This document shows, in pieces, positions 9,419 to 19,177 of a stretch of 64,000 bases of DNA (position 1 is its first letter; every line of letters starts with the position of its first letter). The DNA lies in the NCBI GenBank assembly GCA_027943745.1, contig AP025763.1, positions 3,348,001 through 3,412,000 on the forward strand, read 5' to 3'. The stretch is from Neptuniibacter victor (lineage in GTDB: Bacteria; Pseudomonadota; Gammaproteobacteria; Pseudomonadales; Balneatricaceae). The position numbers and the translations under genes were made by a program. The notes beneath the pieces were generated by a model, which worked only from the letters and a program-made list of their open reading frames with translations, did no database searches and was not told the DNA's origin.

Positions 9419-9853
9419 TTATTTTAGCCGTTTAATACGTTCTTGCGGACTAATAACATCCGTCAATCGAATTCCATAACGGTCGTTCACAACCACAACT
9501 TCGCCACGAGCGATCAGCGTTCCGTTGACCATGACGTCTAACGGCTCACCCGCAACACGATCTAATTCAATAACAGAACCCTGATTTAACTGAAGCAGAT
9601 TACTAATAGGAATATCTGTTTGACCCACTTCCATGGATAACGTCACTGGGATATCTAGAATAACGTCAAGTTTAGGATCCGTAACAGGAGTGCCTTCATC
9701 TTGCAGCTCATCCAACTCAACCGAATCACTCGTCACACCTGTTGCAGCAAGCAGCTCATCAGGATCGACAGCTGCCTCAGCATCACCCTGCTCGCCCATT
9801 GCAGCGGCCCACTCATCAGCTAACGCTTGTTGATCTTCAGTTTCATCACTCAT
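9419..9853 (-). CDS. fliN: FliN, flagellar motor switch protein
   Basis: 144 residues. An acidic, poorly conserved N-terminal ~60 residues is followed by the SpoA/FliN domain, with the core LDVILDIPVTLSMEVGQTDI and the RGEVVVVNDRYGIRLTDV segment near the end. FliN forms the base of the C-ring and binds CheY-P and FliH. The length is normal for the Pseudomonas/Vibrio type with its acidic extension. It lies 31 bases after fliM. Confidence 0.95.
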   Translation of the reverse strand: MSDETEDQQALADEWAAAMGEQGDAEAAVDPDELLAATGVTSDSVELDELQDEGTPVTDPKLDVILDIPVTLSMEVGQTDIPISNLLQLNQGSVIELDRVAGEPLDVMVNGTLIARGEVVVVNDRYGIRLTDVISPQERIKRLK

Positions 9854-9884
9854 TTACTATTCTCTACGAATCGGTTCAATATAT

Positions 9885-10862
9885 TTATTTTTGACGCTCG
9901 ATTTGGTCTACAACTTTAACCGCTAAATTGCCACGAGAGACACCCATTGTACAATTATAAACAGGAACTTTATTGGCTTTTAGCTGGAAGGATTCGGGTA
10001 ATTCAATCGGGATAACATCACCGGCCTCAAGCTCCAGCACATCGCGCAGAGTCATGCTTTGCTGAGCAATTGTCATCTCAAGCGGCAATCCCGCCATCAA
10101 GATATCGCGCTGTAAAGCAACTTGCCAACGCTCATCTTTTTCGTCTTCGCCGTTTTGGAACCCTGATACCAGCAAGTCTCTTATTGGCTCAAGCATTGAA
10201 TACGGCATTGCCACGTGAAATTCACCGGATCCGCCTTCAAGATCAACCTGAAAAGTACTCACCACAACCACTTCTGTAGGATTAATCACATTTGCCATCG
10301 CTGGGTTCATCTCGTGCCCCAAATGCTCAAATGTTAATTCCTTTACTGGATTCCACGCCTCTTCAAGATCAAGAAAGAATTGCTCCAACGCTTTATGAAT
10401 AAGCCGTGTTTCCGTTGGTGTAAATTCTCGCCCTTCAATTTTAGCATGGCGACCATCACCACCAAAAAAGTTGTCGACCAACTTAAAAACCAGCTTGGCG
10501 TCCATTATAAACAAAGCGGTTCCGCGAAGCGGGGAAACACGAATAAGATTCATACTAGTAGGGACATAAAGTGTGTGAATATAATCACCGTACTTCATGA
10601 CCTGAACCCCACCCACGGTCACATCAGCAGCTCGACGCAAGAGGTTAAATAAACTTATACGGGTATAGCGCGCAAAACGCTCATTAACCATTTCAAGCGT
10701 AGGCATGCGTCCACGAACAATACGTTCATGGCTCGCCAAGTCATAAGATCGGACATCACCTTCTTCAATCTCCTCTTCTTCAGAAGTTTCAACATCACCA
10801 TCATCTACTCCATGAAGAAGAGCATCGATTTCATCCTGTGACAGGAGATCCTTAACTGACAT
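9885..10862 (-). CDS. fliM: FliM, flagellar motor switch protein
   Basis: A 325-residue C-ring protein. The N-terminal CheY-P-binding peptide SQDEIDALLHGV is intact, the middle domain (about 45-230) contains GGDGRHAKIEGREFTPTE, and the C-terminal FliN-like domain ends at VEL/VVDQIE. CheY-P binding to the N-terminal peptide changes rotation. The gene follows fliL by 32 bases and has an ordinary length. Confidence 0.96.
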   Translation of the reverse strand: MSVKDLLSQDEIDALLHGVDDGDVETSEEEEIEEGDVRSYDLASHERIVRGRMPTLEMVNERFARYTRISLFNLLRRAADVTVGGVQVMKYGDYIHTLYVPTSMNLIRVSPLRGTALFIMDAKLVFKLVDNFFGGDGRHAKIEGREFTPTETRLIHKALEQFFLDLEEAWNPVKELTFEHLGHEMNPAMANVINPTEVVVVSTFQVDLEGGSGEFHVAMPYSMLEPIRDLLVSGFQNGEDEKDERWQVALQRDILMAGLPLEMTIAQQSMTLRDVLELEAGDVIPIELPESFQLKANKVPVYNCTMGVSRGNLAVKVVDQIERQK

Positions 10863-10894
10863 TTAGAGATTTACTCCACTCAGGCAGCTTTGCA

Positions 10895-11419
10895 TTACTG
10901 CATTACCATATTGGTAAAGAGTATAGTTTCTACGCCGGGTTTGCCGATCTTCTCTTGCATGATTTCTCGGACCAAATCAGTAGACTTGTCTCTTAAATCT
11001 GTCTTACCCTCTAGTGACTGCAACACCCTAAAATCTTGCGTACTATAAAGATTATTTAAACGAGAAACGATTAGAGGCATATGAAGAGTCAAAGCATCAG
11101 CTACGGCTTGATCGCGACTTTTTGCCTCTACATATAGCTGCATATAATGAGGTCGCTTATCTTGCGACTGAAGTGTCACTACAAACATGGGTTTCCCTCC
11201 CATGGTTCTTACTTTGGTATAAATAGCCTCTGCTCTGACAGGCTCAGCCGGAGCGGCCTCTTCTGCAGCAGAATCATCACCACCCAATAAAAACAATGCA
11301 GCTGCTGCACCGCCACCACCAACAATGACTAGCGCTAAAACGGCAATAATTATCAGCTTTAACTTCGATGATTTCTTTGCGCCACCTTCTTCAGTGCTAG
11401 CATCTTGCTCTTCGGCCAT
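10895..11419 (-). CDS. fliL: FliL, basal-body/stator-associated membrane protein
   Basis: A 174-residue single-pass membrane protein. It has a charged N-terminus, a transmembrane helix at about 23-45 rich in glycine and alanine, a linker of acidic and alanine residues, and a periplasmic FliL domain (about 60-174). FliL associates with MotAB stators in relatives. The ~167 bases between it and fliK contain no GG-N10-GC sigma-54 site that I can find, so it may be transcribed from the fliK promoter or an unrecognised one. Confidence 0.92.
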   Translation of the reverse strand: MAEEQDASTEEGGAKKSSKLKLIIIAVLALVIVGGGGAAAALFLLGGDDSAAEEAAPAEPVRAEAIYTKVRTMGGKPMFVVTLQSQDKRPHYMQLYVEAKSRDQAVADALTLHMPLIVSRLNNLYSTQDFRVLQSLEGKTDLRDKSTDLVREIMQEKIGKPGVETILFTNMVMQ

Positions 11420-11586
11420 CGATAGATCCTCAATATCATCATAAAACCAGCATCAAGCCGGTATCTAGATTGCTCAAACAGTATTACACCTAATATAACA
11501 CACTGATTTTAAGGCTGAAGATCAATACTAAACAAATAATTATGTTTTACGGCTGAGAGCTTGAAAAAGCGACTTCTTCATAGGCT

Positions 11587-13293
11587 TTAAGCATAGTAAT
11601 CAACCAACGACACAGGCTTTCCAAAATCCCTGTCGACTTCAGCATCTATTTCACTACTTCCGCCTCCAGCGTACTGCGTCCCACCTTCCGAGCCATTTGC
11701 ATCAGAAAATGACTCTCGCTGCTGCTGCCCGGCAGACTGATCTGAGACAGAAGAATCCTGCAACGCAAGCCCTTGCTCCGCAAACATCTCACGCAACCTA
11801 GGCAAACTTTGCTCCACCGCATCTCTTACATGCGCATGAGGTGATGTAAAACTAAGACTAACTTGATCTTGATTTAAATTCACACGCACACTTAACGATC
11901 CTAACTCGGGAGGATCAAGCTGTATCTGCGCAACTTGATTATTCTGGGCAGAAATCATTATAGCCCGTTCACCTAAGGCGGTATTCCATGCTGGCGTATT
12001 GAATTTCACATGTTGTGGCATCATGAAATTTTGAGCATCAGAAACCGTTTTCTGCGCTTGGGTAGGTGCGCTTAATGGCTGTGCTTGGGCCTGCTGCCCA
12101 ACAGCCACCAAGCTTTCCATTCGCTGATTAAACCCCGTATCTACCGTTTTCTCTCCAGCCGTAACTTTCTGCAAGAAATGCTGAGACATTTCTAATGCTG
12201 ATTCAAACTTTTGCGGAACGGAAGACTCGTGCATTGACTTAGTAGCACCTTCAAGCTTAACCACAGGGTCAACTGGCACTGGGTTACGCTCTCCAGAAGC
12301 GATAAGATCAGCTTTTTCAGCCTTACCGCTACTAAACACCTCTCTTCGCAATGACATATCAGCATCACCATCTACATCAACGACCGACTCATTCTTCAAA
12401 GTCCGAGCAGTATCGGGCTTTGTTCCTGACGCATACACAGCATCTGCAGGTAGAGATTTGACCTTATCAATAGCACTCGCATCATTTTGCACAACCACAT
12501 TCTGTTGCTGCTCTTGCTGCGCGGCCATATGCCTTGATTGATCTATTTTTTCTACTGGGCGCTCAGCATCAACAGACTTTACATCAGCTACTTTTGGAGT
12601 TGCATCAGATAAAGGCTGAGTCTGAGCCTGACTCTGCAACTGAGCTTGGTGCTGCTGAGAACTAAACTCTCCACTTACTGAAGCCTTAGCACCCTCATCA
12701 AACGATGCTTTCTGCCCCCATATACTTAGATCAGCATCTACATCATCTACAGAAGTGATATTGCTATTAACCGCCAAGCTATCTCGATCAAGGCCTTTAG
12801 TACCCTGACTCAACTCACTAGAAATATACTCCTCAGGTACATGATGGGCCTGCTTCCCATCTCCCTCTGTAGGAAGCAGCTCAACCACCTCAGGAGTTTC
12901 ATCATGGCCTTCTAACTCTGGAGGAATAACTGGCTTCTGATCAACATATTGCTTCAGAGCCTTCGCAAGCTCAGCACTCACTTCTGGCGACACATCCCCT
13001 TCTGCCTGCTGCTCTAACATCTGAGCGATATATAGCATTTGCTGTTGCACCGTTGCAGCTTCTGCCGCATCCTCACCGACAGCAGACGGCAATTTAATAC
13101 CTGTTTGCGGCAAAAAAACGCCATCATGAAATTCGTTCGCCGTACCTGAAGGATTGGATTGCTGGGTAAGAAGTGCTCCGAAACCACTAAATAAAGCACC
13201 TTCTCCACCCACAGGAGTAGGCCCTTGCAGGGAAGTGGAGGGATTTAACGCTAATAATCCACCGGTAGCGGAGGTAGTCAATTGCTGGCTCAT
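11587..13293 (-). CDS. fliK: FliK, flagellar hook-length control protein
   Basis: 568 residues, mostly low-complexity (Q, A, S, D rich) as expected for the secreted molecular ruler, with a folded C-terminal FliK_C domain at about 440-530. The conserved core is QIQLDPPELGSLSVRVNLNQ, followed by HAHVRDAVEQSLPRLREMF. FliK ends hook growth by acting on FlhB. It begins with AGGAG 8 bases upstream and a sigma-54 site close by. Length is on the long side but variable in this family. Confidence 0.9.
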   Translation of the reverse strand: MSQQLTTSATGGLLALNPSTSLQGPTPVGGEGALFSGFGALLTQQSNPSGTANEFHDGVFLPQTGIKLPSAVGEDAAEAATVQQQMLYIAQMLEQQAEGDVSPEVSAELAKALKQYVDQKPVIPPELEGHDETPEVVELLPTEGDGKQAHHVPEEYISSELSQGTKGLDRDSLAVNSNITSVDDVDADLSIWGQKASFDEGAKASVSGEFSSQQHQAQLQSQAQTQPLSDATPKVADVKSVDAERPVEKIDQSRHMAAQQEQQQNVVVQNDASAIDKVKSLPADAVYASGTKPDTARTLKNESVVDVDGDADMSLRREVFSSGKAEKADLIASGERNPVPVDPVVKLEGATKSMHESSVPQKFESALEMSQHFLQKVTAGEKTVDTGFNQRMESLVAVGQQAQAQPLSAPTQAQKTVSDAQNFMMPQHVKFNTPAWNTALGERAIMISAQNNQVAQIQLDPPELGSLSVRVNLNQDQVSLSFTSPHAHVRDAVEQSLPRLREMFAEQGLALQDSSVSDQSAGQQQRESFSDANGSEGGTQYAGGGSSEIDAEVDRDFGKPVSLVDYYA

Positions 13294-13327
13294 TACAGGC
13301 TCCTATGAATATGCCTATATAATCAAC

Positions 13328-13344
13328 AGCAAAAAGCAGGCCAA
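13328..13344 (-). promoter_or_regulatory. Sigma-54 (RpoN) promoter for fliK
   Basis: The minus-strand sequence TGGCCTGCTTTTTGCTG has GG (13342-13341) and GC (13330-13329) separated by 10 bases, with a TTTGCT -12 element. It lies in the 56-base gap between fliJ and fliK and leaves a short leader of about 24 bases before the fliK ATG. In Pseudomonas fliK is a separate RpoN/FleR-dependent unit, in agreement. Confidence 0.75.
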
Positions 13345-13349
13345 ACCAA

Positions 13350-13790
13350 CTAAAAACTAGATTTAACGACCTGAGAACGCTCATCAAGCTGCTTTTGCAG
13401 GCTTTTTTCTTCTTCATTTCTTTCAGTATCGATCGCTTTATCAGTCAATTTCTGCATCCCTTTAAAGCGAGCATAAGCAGTCTTCCAATGCTGCTCAACA
13501 ACCTCCAGCTCCTGCCTATTTTGGGCCATCGCTTTTACTTGAGTATCTTGCGCATCTTGTATTTTCTGCATAAATGCTTGCTGTGCATGTAATTGAGCAC
13601 CACTACAACCTTCAGCATTCACACCTAGATAGCCTTGCTGATACTCGGACATATACTGTTCTAGCTGCTCCATTGTTCGCTGATCCTGCTCAACTCTTTG
13701 ACGGCTAGCCGCAAGAAACTGATCCGCTTGCTTTTTCTTACGCTCAGCCAAATCCAAAACCAACTGAAGACGCTTTGATCGTTTTTTCAT
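13350..13790 (-). CDS. fliJ: FliJ, flagellar export coiled-coil protein
   Basis: 146 residues, almost entirely predicted coiled coil with many K, Q, E and R residues and the start [20 protein letters not shown]. FliJ is the stalk-like partner of the FliI ATPase ring and links it to FlhA. Sequence conservation in the family is low, so the call rests on size, coiled-coil pattern and position. It overlaps the end of fliI by 4 bases (ATGA). Confidence 0.9.
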   Translation of the reverse strand: MKKRSKRLQLVLDLAERKKKQADQFLAASRQRVEQDQRTMEQLEQYMSEYQQGYLGVNAEGCSGAQLHAQQAFMQKIQDAQDTQVKAMAQNRQELEVVEQHWKTAYARFKGMQKLTDKAIDTERNEEEKSLQKQLDERSQVVKSSF

Positions 13791-15178
13791 TTCTGAAGAC
13801 CATTTGTTACAGGGCGATGCAATTGCTGCTGATTGTTCTGCTCAGCTGCTGGCGGCGTCGAAAGTACCATAATCATCTGCTGCATTGACTGCAATAACGG
13901 GAATGACTCATTAATCCCTTGCCTCAAATAAGCATTTAAAGAGGGCAAGTTATCAATCACAAAATCAGTATCAGGGTCACTTCCTTTAACATAAGCACCC
14001 ACATTGATAAGGTCTTCGTTCTGCCTAAACTTAGAGTATAGCTGCTTAAAACGCATCGCCATTTGCAAATGATCTTGATCGATAATTTGCGGCATAGCAC
14101 GACTTATAGATGCTTCAATATCAATAGCAGGATAATGCCCTTGCTCTGCTAACTGACGCGACAATACAACATGACCATCCAAAATGGCACGCGCAGAGTC
14201 AGCTACAGGGTCTTGCTGATCATCACCTTCTGTTAATACAGTATAAAAAGCGGTAATCGAACCTCCACCCTCTTCACCATTACCAGCACGCTCGACCAAT
14301 TTAGGTATTTTGGCAAATACTGACGGTGGGTAGCCCTTTGTCGCCGGAGGCTCACCCACAGCCAGCGCAATCTCTCGCTGTGCCTGCGCATAACGCGTCA
14401 ATGAATCCATTAACAGCAACACATTTTTACCTTGATCACGAAAATATTCAGCGATCCTTGTCGATAACTGCGATGCTCGCAATCGCATCAAGGGTGAATC
14501 ATCTGCAGGGGAAGCAACCACAACCGACCGTTTCAACCCCTCATCACCAAGACTATGATCGATAAACTCTTTAACTTCCCTTCCACGCTCACCGATCAGC
14601 CCAACAACAATTATTTCAGCTTCAGTAAAACGCGTCATCATGCCTAACAATACGGACTTACCCACGCCGCTGCCCGCGAAAAGCCCCATTCGCTGGCCCC
14701 GACCAACCGTCAGCAATCCGTTAATAGTCCTAATACCTACATCAAGGGGCTGCTTGATAGGCTCACGCATCAAAGGATTTATAATCTCACCAGCAAGCCC
14801 CGTTTCAGCCTCAGGCAACAGAGGGCCTTTACCATCAATAGGTTTACCAACGCCATTTAACACGCGCCCCAAAAGATTCATACCGACAGGAACTTTACCT
14901 GACTCAGAAGAAGCAATAACTCGGGTGCCTGCTTGAAGCCCTTCAATAGGATAAAGCGGCATTAGGTAAATACGATCGCCTGAAAAACCAACAACCTCAG
15001 CTTCAACACTCTGCTGAGCAGAAAGCTCAATATAGCAGCATTCACCAACAGCACACTTGATGCCAACAGCTTCGATGGTTAATCCGATCATTCGAGTGAT
15101 ACGCCCTTCGATACGAGGGCGCGGAGAATACAACATAGACGTGGAGTGAGAAGAAAGGTGCTGAGCTAACTTACTCAT
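13787..15178 (-). CDS. fliI: FliI, flagellar export ATPase
   Basis: A 463-residue F1-beta-like ATPase with Walker A GSGVGKS at about 169-175, the [10 protein letters not shown] motif, Walker [19 protein letters not shown] and the export-ATPase segment [20 protein letters not shown]. It energises unfolding and delivery of flagellar substrates. The gene overlaps both fliH (8 bases) and fliJ (4 bases), indicating translational coupling. Length is typical. Confidence 0.97.
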   Translation of the reverse strand: MSKLAQHLSSHSTSMLYSPRPRIEGRITRMIGLTIEAVGIKCAVGECCYIELSAQQSVEAEVVGFSGDRIYLMPLYPIEGLQAGTRVIASSESGKVPVGMNLLGRVLNGVGKPIDGKGPLLPEAETGLAGEIINPLMREPIKQPLDVGIRTINGLLTVGRGQRMGLFAGSGVGKSVLLGMMTRFTEAEIIVVGLIGERGREVKEFIDHSLGDEGLKRSVVVASPADDSPLMRLRASQLSTRIAEYFRDQGKNVLLLMDSLTRYAQAQREIALAVGEPPATKGYPPSVFAKIPKLVERAGNGEEGGGSITAFYTVLTEGDDQQDPVADSARAILDGHVVLSRQLAEQGHYPAIDIEASISRAMPQIIDQDHLQMAMRFKQLYSKFRQNEDLINVGAYVKGSDPDTDFVIDNLPSLNAYLRQGINESFPLLQSMQQMIMVLSTPPAAEQNNQQQLHRPVTNGLQK

Positions 15179-15935
15179 GACTATCAGGCGTTTTGCTTTG
15201 GGCGTTATGGCTAAACTGTTTTACAACATCAGCAAACCGACTCTCAACATCATGCTGAACCAGCGTATTACTGGTATTGATACTATATCCTCCTGCCTGC
15301 AAAGAATCATCTTCTAATAACTCAATTTCAACTCCTGGCAATAGGTCTAGCGATTCCAAATAAGCCTTATCATCAGAATTGATATGAATTGAGACATCAA
15401 CAATAGGATCAGGTAACTGCTGAAGAGCTTCCCGAATTGAATCAAGCAACAGATCTTTGCGCGCAGACAGCTCCGCACCAACAACAGCCTCAGACAAACC
15501 AACAACGAGCTGCAGTAGTTTTTCCTCTATAATTTGAGTCGTATCTTCGAGCGGCTTTTCTAACTCAGCAAGCATACCACTAAACAAGCCTTGCAAGCGC
15601 TGAACCTCGGCTTCCCCTTGCTTATACCCCTCTTTGTAGCCAGTATCTCGTCCCGACAACAAGCCTTCCTGCTTACCTTCTTCAACACCTTTTGAGCGAC
15701 CTTCCTCCAATCCTGCCGAAAGCCCATCCAAACGCGCTGATTCTCTTATAGCTTCCAATTCGGCAACGGTAATTTTCTCTGCCGCAATAACTTCTTCTAC
15801 GACAGTAACCTCAACAGGATTTTTTCTTTGTAGCCCAATATCAGTAGCCACATCCATTTGAGGAAGATTCCAACCTAAAGCTTCAACCGCTTCATCCGCC
15901 TTAATACGCTGAAACCCTTTATTATCACCCGACAT
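15171..15935 (-). CDS. fliH: FliH, negative regulator/anchor of FliI
   Basis: 254 residues with a central run of G-x-x-x-G-like repeats ([21 protein letters not shown], spaced E and G at about 75-115) typical of FliH. A C-terminal domain (about 130-245) similar to the V/F-type ATPase peripheral stalk follows. FliH dimers bind FliI and dock it to FliN. The gene lies between fliG and fliI in canonical order. Confidence 0.93.
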   Translation of the reverse strand: MSGDNKGFQRIKADEAVEALGWNLPQMDVATDIGLQRKNPVEVTVVEEVIAAEKITVAELEAIRESARLDGLSAGLEEGRSKGVEEGKQEGLLSGRDTGYKEGYKQGEAEVQRLQGLFSGMLAELEKPLEDTTQIIEEKLLQLVVGLSEAVVGAELSARKDLLLDSIREALQQLPDPIVDVSIHINSDDKAYLESLDLLPGVEIELLEDDSLQAGGYSINTSNTLVQHDVESRFADVVKQFSHNAQSKTPDSHE

Positions 15936-15946
15936 TAGCTACACAC

Positions 15947-16966
15947 CTAAACCATGGCCTCACCGCCACCGCCGAGAATAATCTCACCTTCATCCGCCAA
16001 TCTACGCGCAATAGTGAGCACCTCTTTCTGAGCCTCTTCAACTTCGCTTACACGAACAGGTCCTTTCGCTTCAAGATCATCTCGTAGCAATTCAGCGGCA
16101 CGCTTAGACATATTCCTAAATATTTTCTCTTGAAGAGATACGTCCGCACCCTTGAGTGCAATAACTAAGACATCAGTTGATACTTCTCGGAGAATCGCTT
16201 GAATTCCCATATCCTCAACATCCATCAAGTTATCGAATACAAACATCAGATCAGAAATACTGCTCGCCAAGTGCTCATCAGATTCCTTGATACCCTCCAT
16301 CAATTCAGCCTCGATGCCTGAATCGATAAAGTTCATTATGTCTGCAGCAGACTTAACACCACCCAGAGTTGCAGAACTTGCACCACTGGCGCCAGCAAAT
16401 TGACGCTCTAGAATATCATTAAGCTCTTGCAACGCTTGTGGCTGAATACGATCAAGCGCTGCGACTCGCATTAAAATATCTAACCGCTGCTTGTCATCAA
16501 AAAAGCCCAAAACCCCAGCAGCAGGGTCCGGCTCCAAATACGCCACAACCACCGCTTGAATCTGGGGATGCTCGTAACGGATAATCTCTGCAATTTGACG
16601 AGGCTCCATCCAGCGCAACGTATCTAGGCCGGAAGTATTGGTACTCATCAGAATTCGATCAAGAAGGGTTTTAGCTTTCTCTTCGCCCAATGCTTGGTTA
16701 AGCATAGAGCGGATATAAATATCATTGTTAATACCAATACCGGTCTGATCACTCACCAGCCCCATAAAGTCACCAACAACAGACTCAACACGCGTCTGTG
16801 GCACGTTATTCAGCTGCGCCATAGCTTCGCCAATCATTTGAACCTCTTTCGGTCCCATATGCTTGAGAATCTCAGCGGCATCAGCTTCGCCTAGGCTAAT
16901 CAGTAGGATTGCGGCCTTATCAATTTCTGTCAGCCCCTCCTGATTTGCCCCATCACTCATCGTCAC
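15947..16966 (-). CDS. fliG: FliG, flagellar motor switch protein
   Basis: A 339-residue switch protein with FliG_N, middle and C domains. The start region DKAAILLISLGEADAAEILKHM, the middle-domain EHPQIQAVVVAYL and the C-terminal torque helix MFVFDNLMDVEDMGIQ...EVSTDVLVIALKG are clear. The charged residues of the torque helix that contact MotA are present. It overlaps the end of fliF by 14 bases. Confidence 0.97.
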   Translation of the reverse strand: MTMSDGANQEGLTEIDKAAILLISLGEADAAEILKHMGPKEVQMIGEAMAQLNNVPQTRVESVVGDFMGLVSDQTGIGINNDIYIRSMLNQALGEEKAKTLLDRILMSTNTSGLDTLRWMEPRQIAEIIRYEHPQIQAVVVAYLEPDPAAGVLGFFDDKQRLDILMRVAALDRIQPQALQELNDILERQFAGASGASSATLGGVKSAADIMNFIDSGIEAELMEGIKESDEHLASSISDLMFVFDNLMDVEDMGIQAILREVSTDVLVIALKGADVSLQEKIFRNMSKRAAELLRDDLEAKGPVRVSEVEEAQKEVLTIARRLADEGEIILGGGGEAMV

Positions 16967-18626
16967 CTACCCATTGTTTAACAGCCTGAGCAACACGCGC
17001 AGGATCTTCAGCTACCATACTACGAATAGCATTTAACTGATAATCAAAGCTTTCATTTGGTGTTGGCAATAACTCATCATCACTTCCGAACGTCACAGAA
17101 TCTGATGAAAAATCAGCACCATCCAAACCTGCAAGCTCAGCACTCACTTCCCCAGCGGCACCTAGCCCAGCAACATTCCCAGCGGTTCCAGCGGTTGCTA
17201 AATTACGTAAAATAGGCCTTAAAATGCCAAAAACCAGCACCAGAACAAATATTACAGCCATGACCTGCTTTGCAACATCCCATATCCACTCCTGTTTCCA
17301 GATAGGAATATCTTCAGTAACGATAGGAGTCTCAGCAACAAAAGGGGTATTAACCACATTCACGCTATCACCACGCAGAGCAGAATAACCAACCGCATCT
17401 TGAACAAGAATACGTAATCGCTCTAGCTCGTTCTGATCCCAAGGGGAACGAGCCACTTCACCACTCTCTGCATTGATACTCGACAAATCATCCACAACAA
17501 CAGCTACAGTTATACGCCTCACTCGACCCTGCTGATGCTTGGTATAACTAATTGTGCGATCCAGCTCATAATTCCGAGTGGCTTGCTTACGAGCAGAGCC
17601 TGGGGAGCCATTTCCACCGACAACACCCGCACCTGATTCTGCCTGCTCTGGCACGCTACTTGGCCCTGGAGGCTGATTTGATAATGCCCCAGGAATACCA
17701 ATAGGAGCAGCACCACCAACACGCGACTCATCCATTGTTTGCTCGCTTCGCAGCGCAGGCAGATCGGGGTTGTAAAGTTCATCGGTCTGCTCTACCGATG
17801 TAAAATCGACATCCGCCGACACTTCCGCTCTAAAGCGACCGATACCAACAACTGGCTGAAGAATGCTATTCACTCGATTAAGCATTGTCTCTTCAAGGCT
17901 TCGCGTGTATTCCATCTGCTTAGCGGCAAGGACAACATTGACATCTTTATCACGCATATTAAGCAAACGACCGCGCTGATCGACAACCGTCACATCTTTG
18001 ACGTTCAATGCTGGAATACTTGAGGCAACAAGGTTTGCAATTGAGGCAACTTGGTCACGCTCTAACTGTCGCCCCGAAAACAACTCCAAAAAAACGGAAG
18101 CCGTTGGCTTACGAGTATCGCGAATAAACACTGTATCCTTAGGGATAGCCAAATGAACACGAGCATTACGAACAGAAGTCATGCTTGCGATTGTTCTCGC
18201 CAACTCACCTTCAAGACCTCGCCTATACCGAGTCGTCTCCATAAACTGACTCGTACCAAGGCTTTGCTCTTTATCGAGAATTTCAAAACCCACTGTTTTA
18301 TCGGCCGTAAAACCCTCAGAGGCTAACTTCAGACGTGCTTGATGAACATACTCATCGGGAACAAGAATTGCCCGACCATCAGCATCAAACTTGTAAGGGA
18401 CATTATACAGGCGGAGCTGCTCAATAATCTGATTGGCATCTGAGAATGATAGATTGCTAAACAATACACGCTGCTCAGGCTTCTGCGACCATAAAACCAC
18501 AGCAAAGCCTATAGCCACACTTGCTGCTAACCCAACCATCAATCCGATTTGTCTAACGATACTAAGCTTATTAAAACCTAGCATTGGGTTACCGCTTAAC
18601 GATTCAGCACCATCAGCCACAGCCAT
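16953..18626 (-). CDS. fliF: FliF, flagellar MS-ring protein
   Basis: 557 residues. A first membrane helix lies at about 27-48, then come the YscJ/FliF ring-building motifs (RVLFSNLSFSDANQIIEQL, ARVHLAIPKDTVFIR) and a variable periplasmic linker with G/P/S-rich sequence (about 300-350). A second membrane helix follows at about 440-460, and the C-terminal tail (NAIRSMVAEDPARVAQAVKQW) binds FliG. It forms the MS ring that is assembled first. Spacing to fliE is 22 bases. Confidence 0.97.
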   Translation of the reverse strand: MAVADGAESLSGNPMLGFNKLSIVRQIGLMVGLAASVAIGFAVVLWSQKPEQRVLFSNLSFSDANQIIEQLRLYNVPYKFDADGRAILVPDEYVHQARLKLASEGFTADKTVGFEILDKEQSLGTSQFMETTRYRRGLEGELARTIASMTSVRNARVHLAIPKDTVFIRDTRKPTASVFLELFSGRQLERDQVASIANLVASSIPALNVKDVTVVDQRGRLLNMRDKDVNVVLAAKQMEYTRSLEETMLNRVNSILQPVVGIGRFRAEVSADVDFTSVEQTDELYNPDLPALRSEQTMDESRVGGAAPIGIPGALSNQPPGPSSVPEQAESGAGVVGGNGSPGSARKQATRNYELDRTISYTKHQQGRVRRITVAVVVDDLSSINAESGEVARSPWDQNELERLRILVQDAVGYSALRGDSVNVVNTPFVAETPIVTEDIPIWKQEWIWDVAKQVMAVIFVLVLVFGILRPILRNLATAGTAGNVAGLGAAGEVSAELAGLDGADFSSDSVTFGSDDELLPTPNESFDYQLNAIRSMVAEDPARVAQAVKQWVGDDE

Positions 18627-18648
18627 TCATCCTGTATTACTATTCTTA

Positions 18649-19002
18649 TTAGATAGGCATTTTCATTATATCTTCATAAGCACTCACCAAGCGATTACGC
18701 ACCTGGGTCATCGCCTGAAAAGACACTGACGCTTTTTCCGCAGCGATCATCACCTGCGGTAGATCCACAGATGGATCTCCTTGCTCATAAGCAACTGCCA
18801 TTTTTTTGGCATCTGCCTGTGTGCTATTAACACCATCCACCGCATTTTTTAGAATATCGCCAAACGCCGTGCGATCTGTCGCTTTAATGCCATTCATTTC
18901 AGTTGGCGTAGAAAGCGGCATCTCAGAAGATGCAGATTGAACCTGAGACTTAATCGTCCTCATCTGCATCAAAACGCTATTAATATCAGCTCTTTCAATC
19001 AT
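18649..19002 (-). CDS. fliE: FliE, hook-basal body linker protein
   Basis: 117 residues from the ATG at 19002 (MIERADINSVLMQMRT). An upstream TTG at 19020 would add six residues but has no recognisable ribosome site. The C-terminal half VDLPQVMIAAEKASVSFQ and MTQVRNRLVSAYEDIMKMPI is the FliE signature. FliE joins the MS ring to the proximal rod. It heads the fliEFGHIJ run, and a sigma-54-like site lies about 50 bases upstream. Confidence 0.92.
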   Translation of the reverse strand: MIERADINSVLMQMRTIKSQVQSASSEMPLSTPTEMNGIKATDRTAFGDILKNAVDGVNSTQADAKKMAVAYEQGDPSVDLPQVMIAAEKASVSFQAMTQVRNRLVSAYEDIMKMPI

Positions 19003-19052
19003 CTCAGCACCAAACGGCAATTTATTGACATTATAATCAGACTAAACACTAC

Positions 19053-19069
19053 AGCAAGTGTTTAACCCG
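19053..19069 (-). promoter_or_regulatory. Probable sigma-54 promoter for fliE operon
   Basis: On the minus strand GGTTAAACACTTGCTG has GG and GC separated by 10 bases (GG at 19067-19066, GC at 19055-19054) and a good TTGCT -12 element. The -24 half (GGGTT) departs from TGGCA, so this is weaker than the fliK and flhA sites. Position (about 40 bases before the expected transcript start to ATG distance) and the known RpoN control of fliE in relatives support it. Confidence 0.5.
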
Positions 19070-19130
19070 TCTAAATGTCATTATTTTGTCTTTTACAGAC
19101 ATTAACAACAACCCTTGGAATATATAAAGC

Positions 19131-19154
19131 AAAAAACGGGCCATAAAGCCCGTT
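19131..19154 (-). terminator. Rho-independent terminator after the exonuclease gene
   Basis: A 7-bp perfect stem (AACGGGC / GCCCGTT) with a 6-base loop is followed on the minus strand by a T-run. It lies 24 bases past the stop of the DEDDh exonuclease and insulates the fliE promoter from the upstream unit. Confidence 0.8.
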
Positions 19155-19177
19155 AAAGTTTTGACGTAATCTTGATT

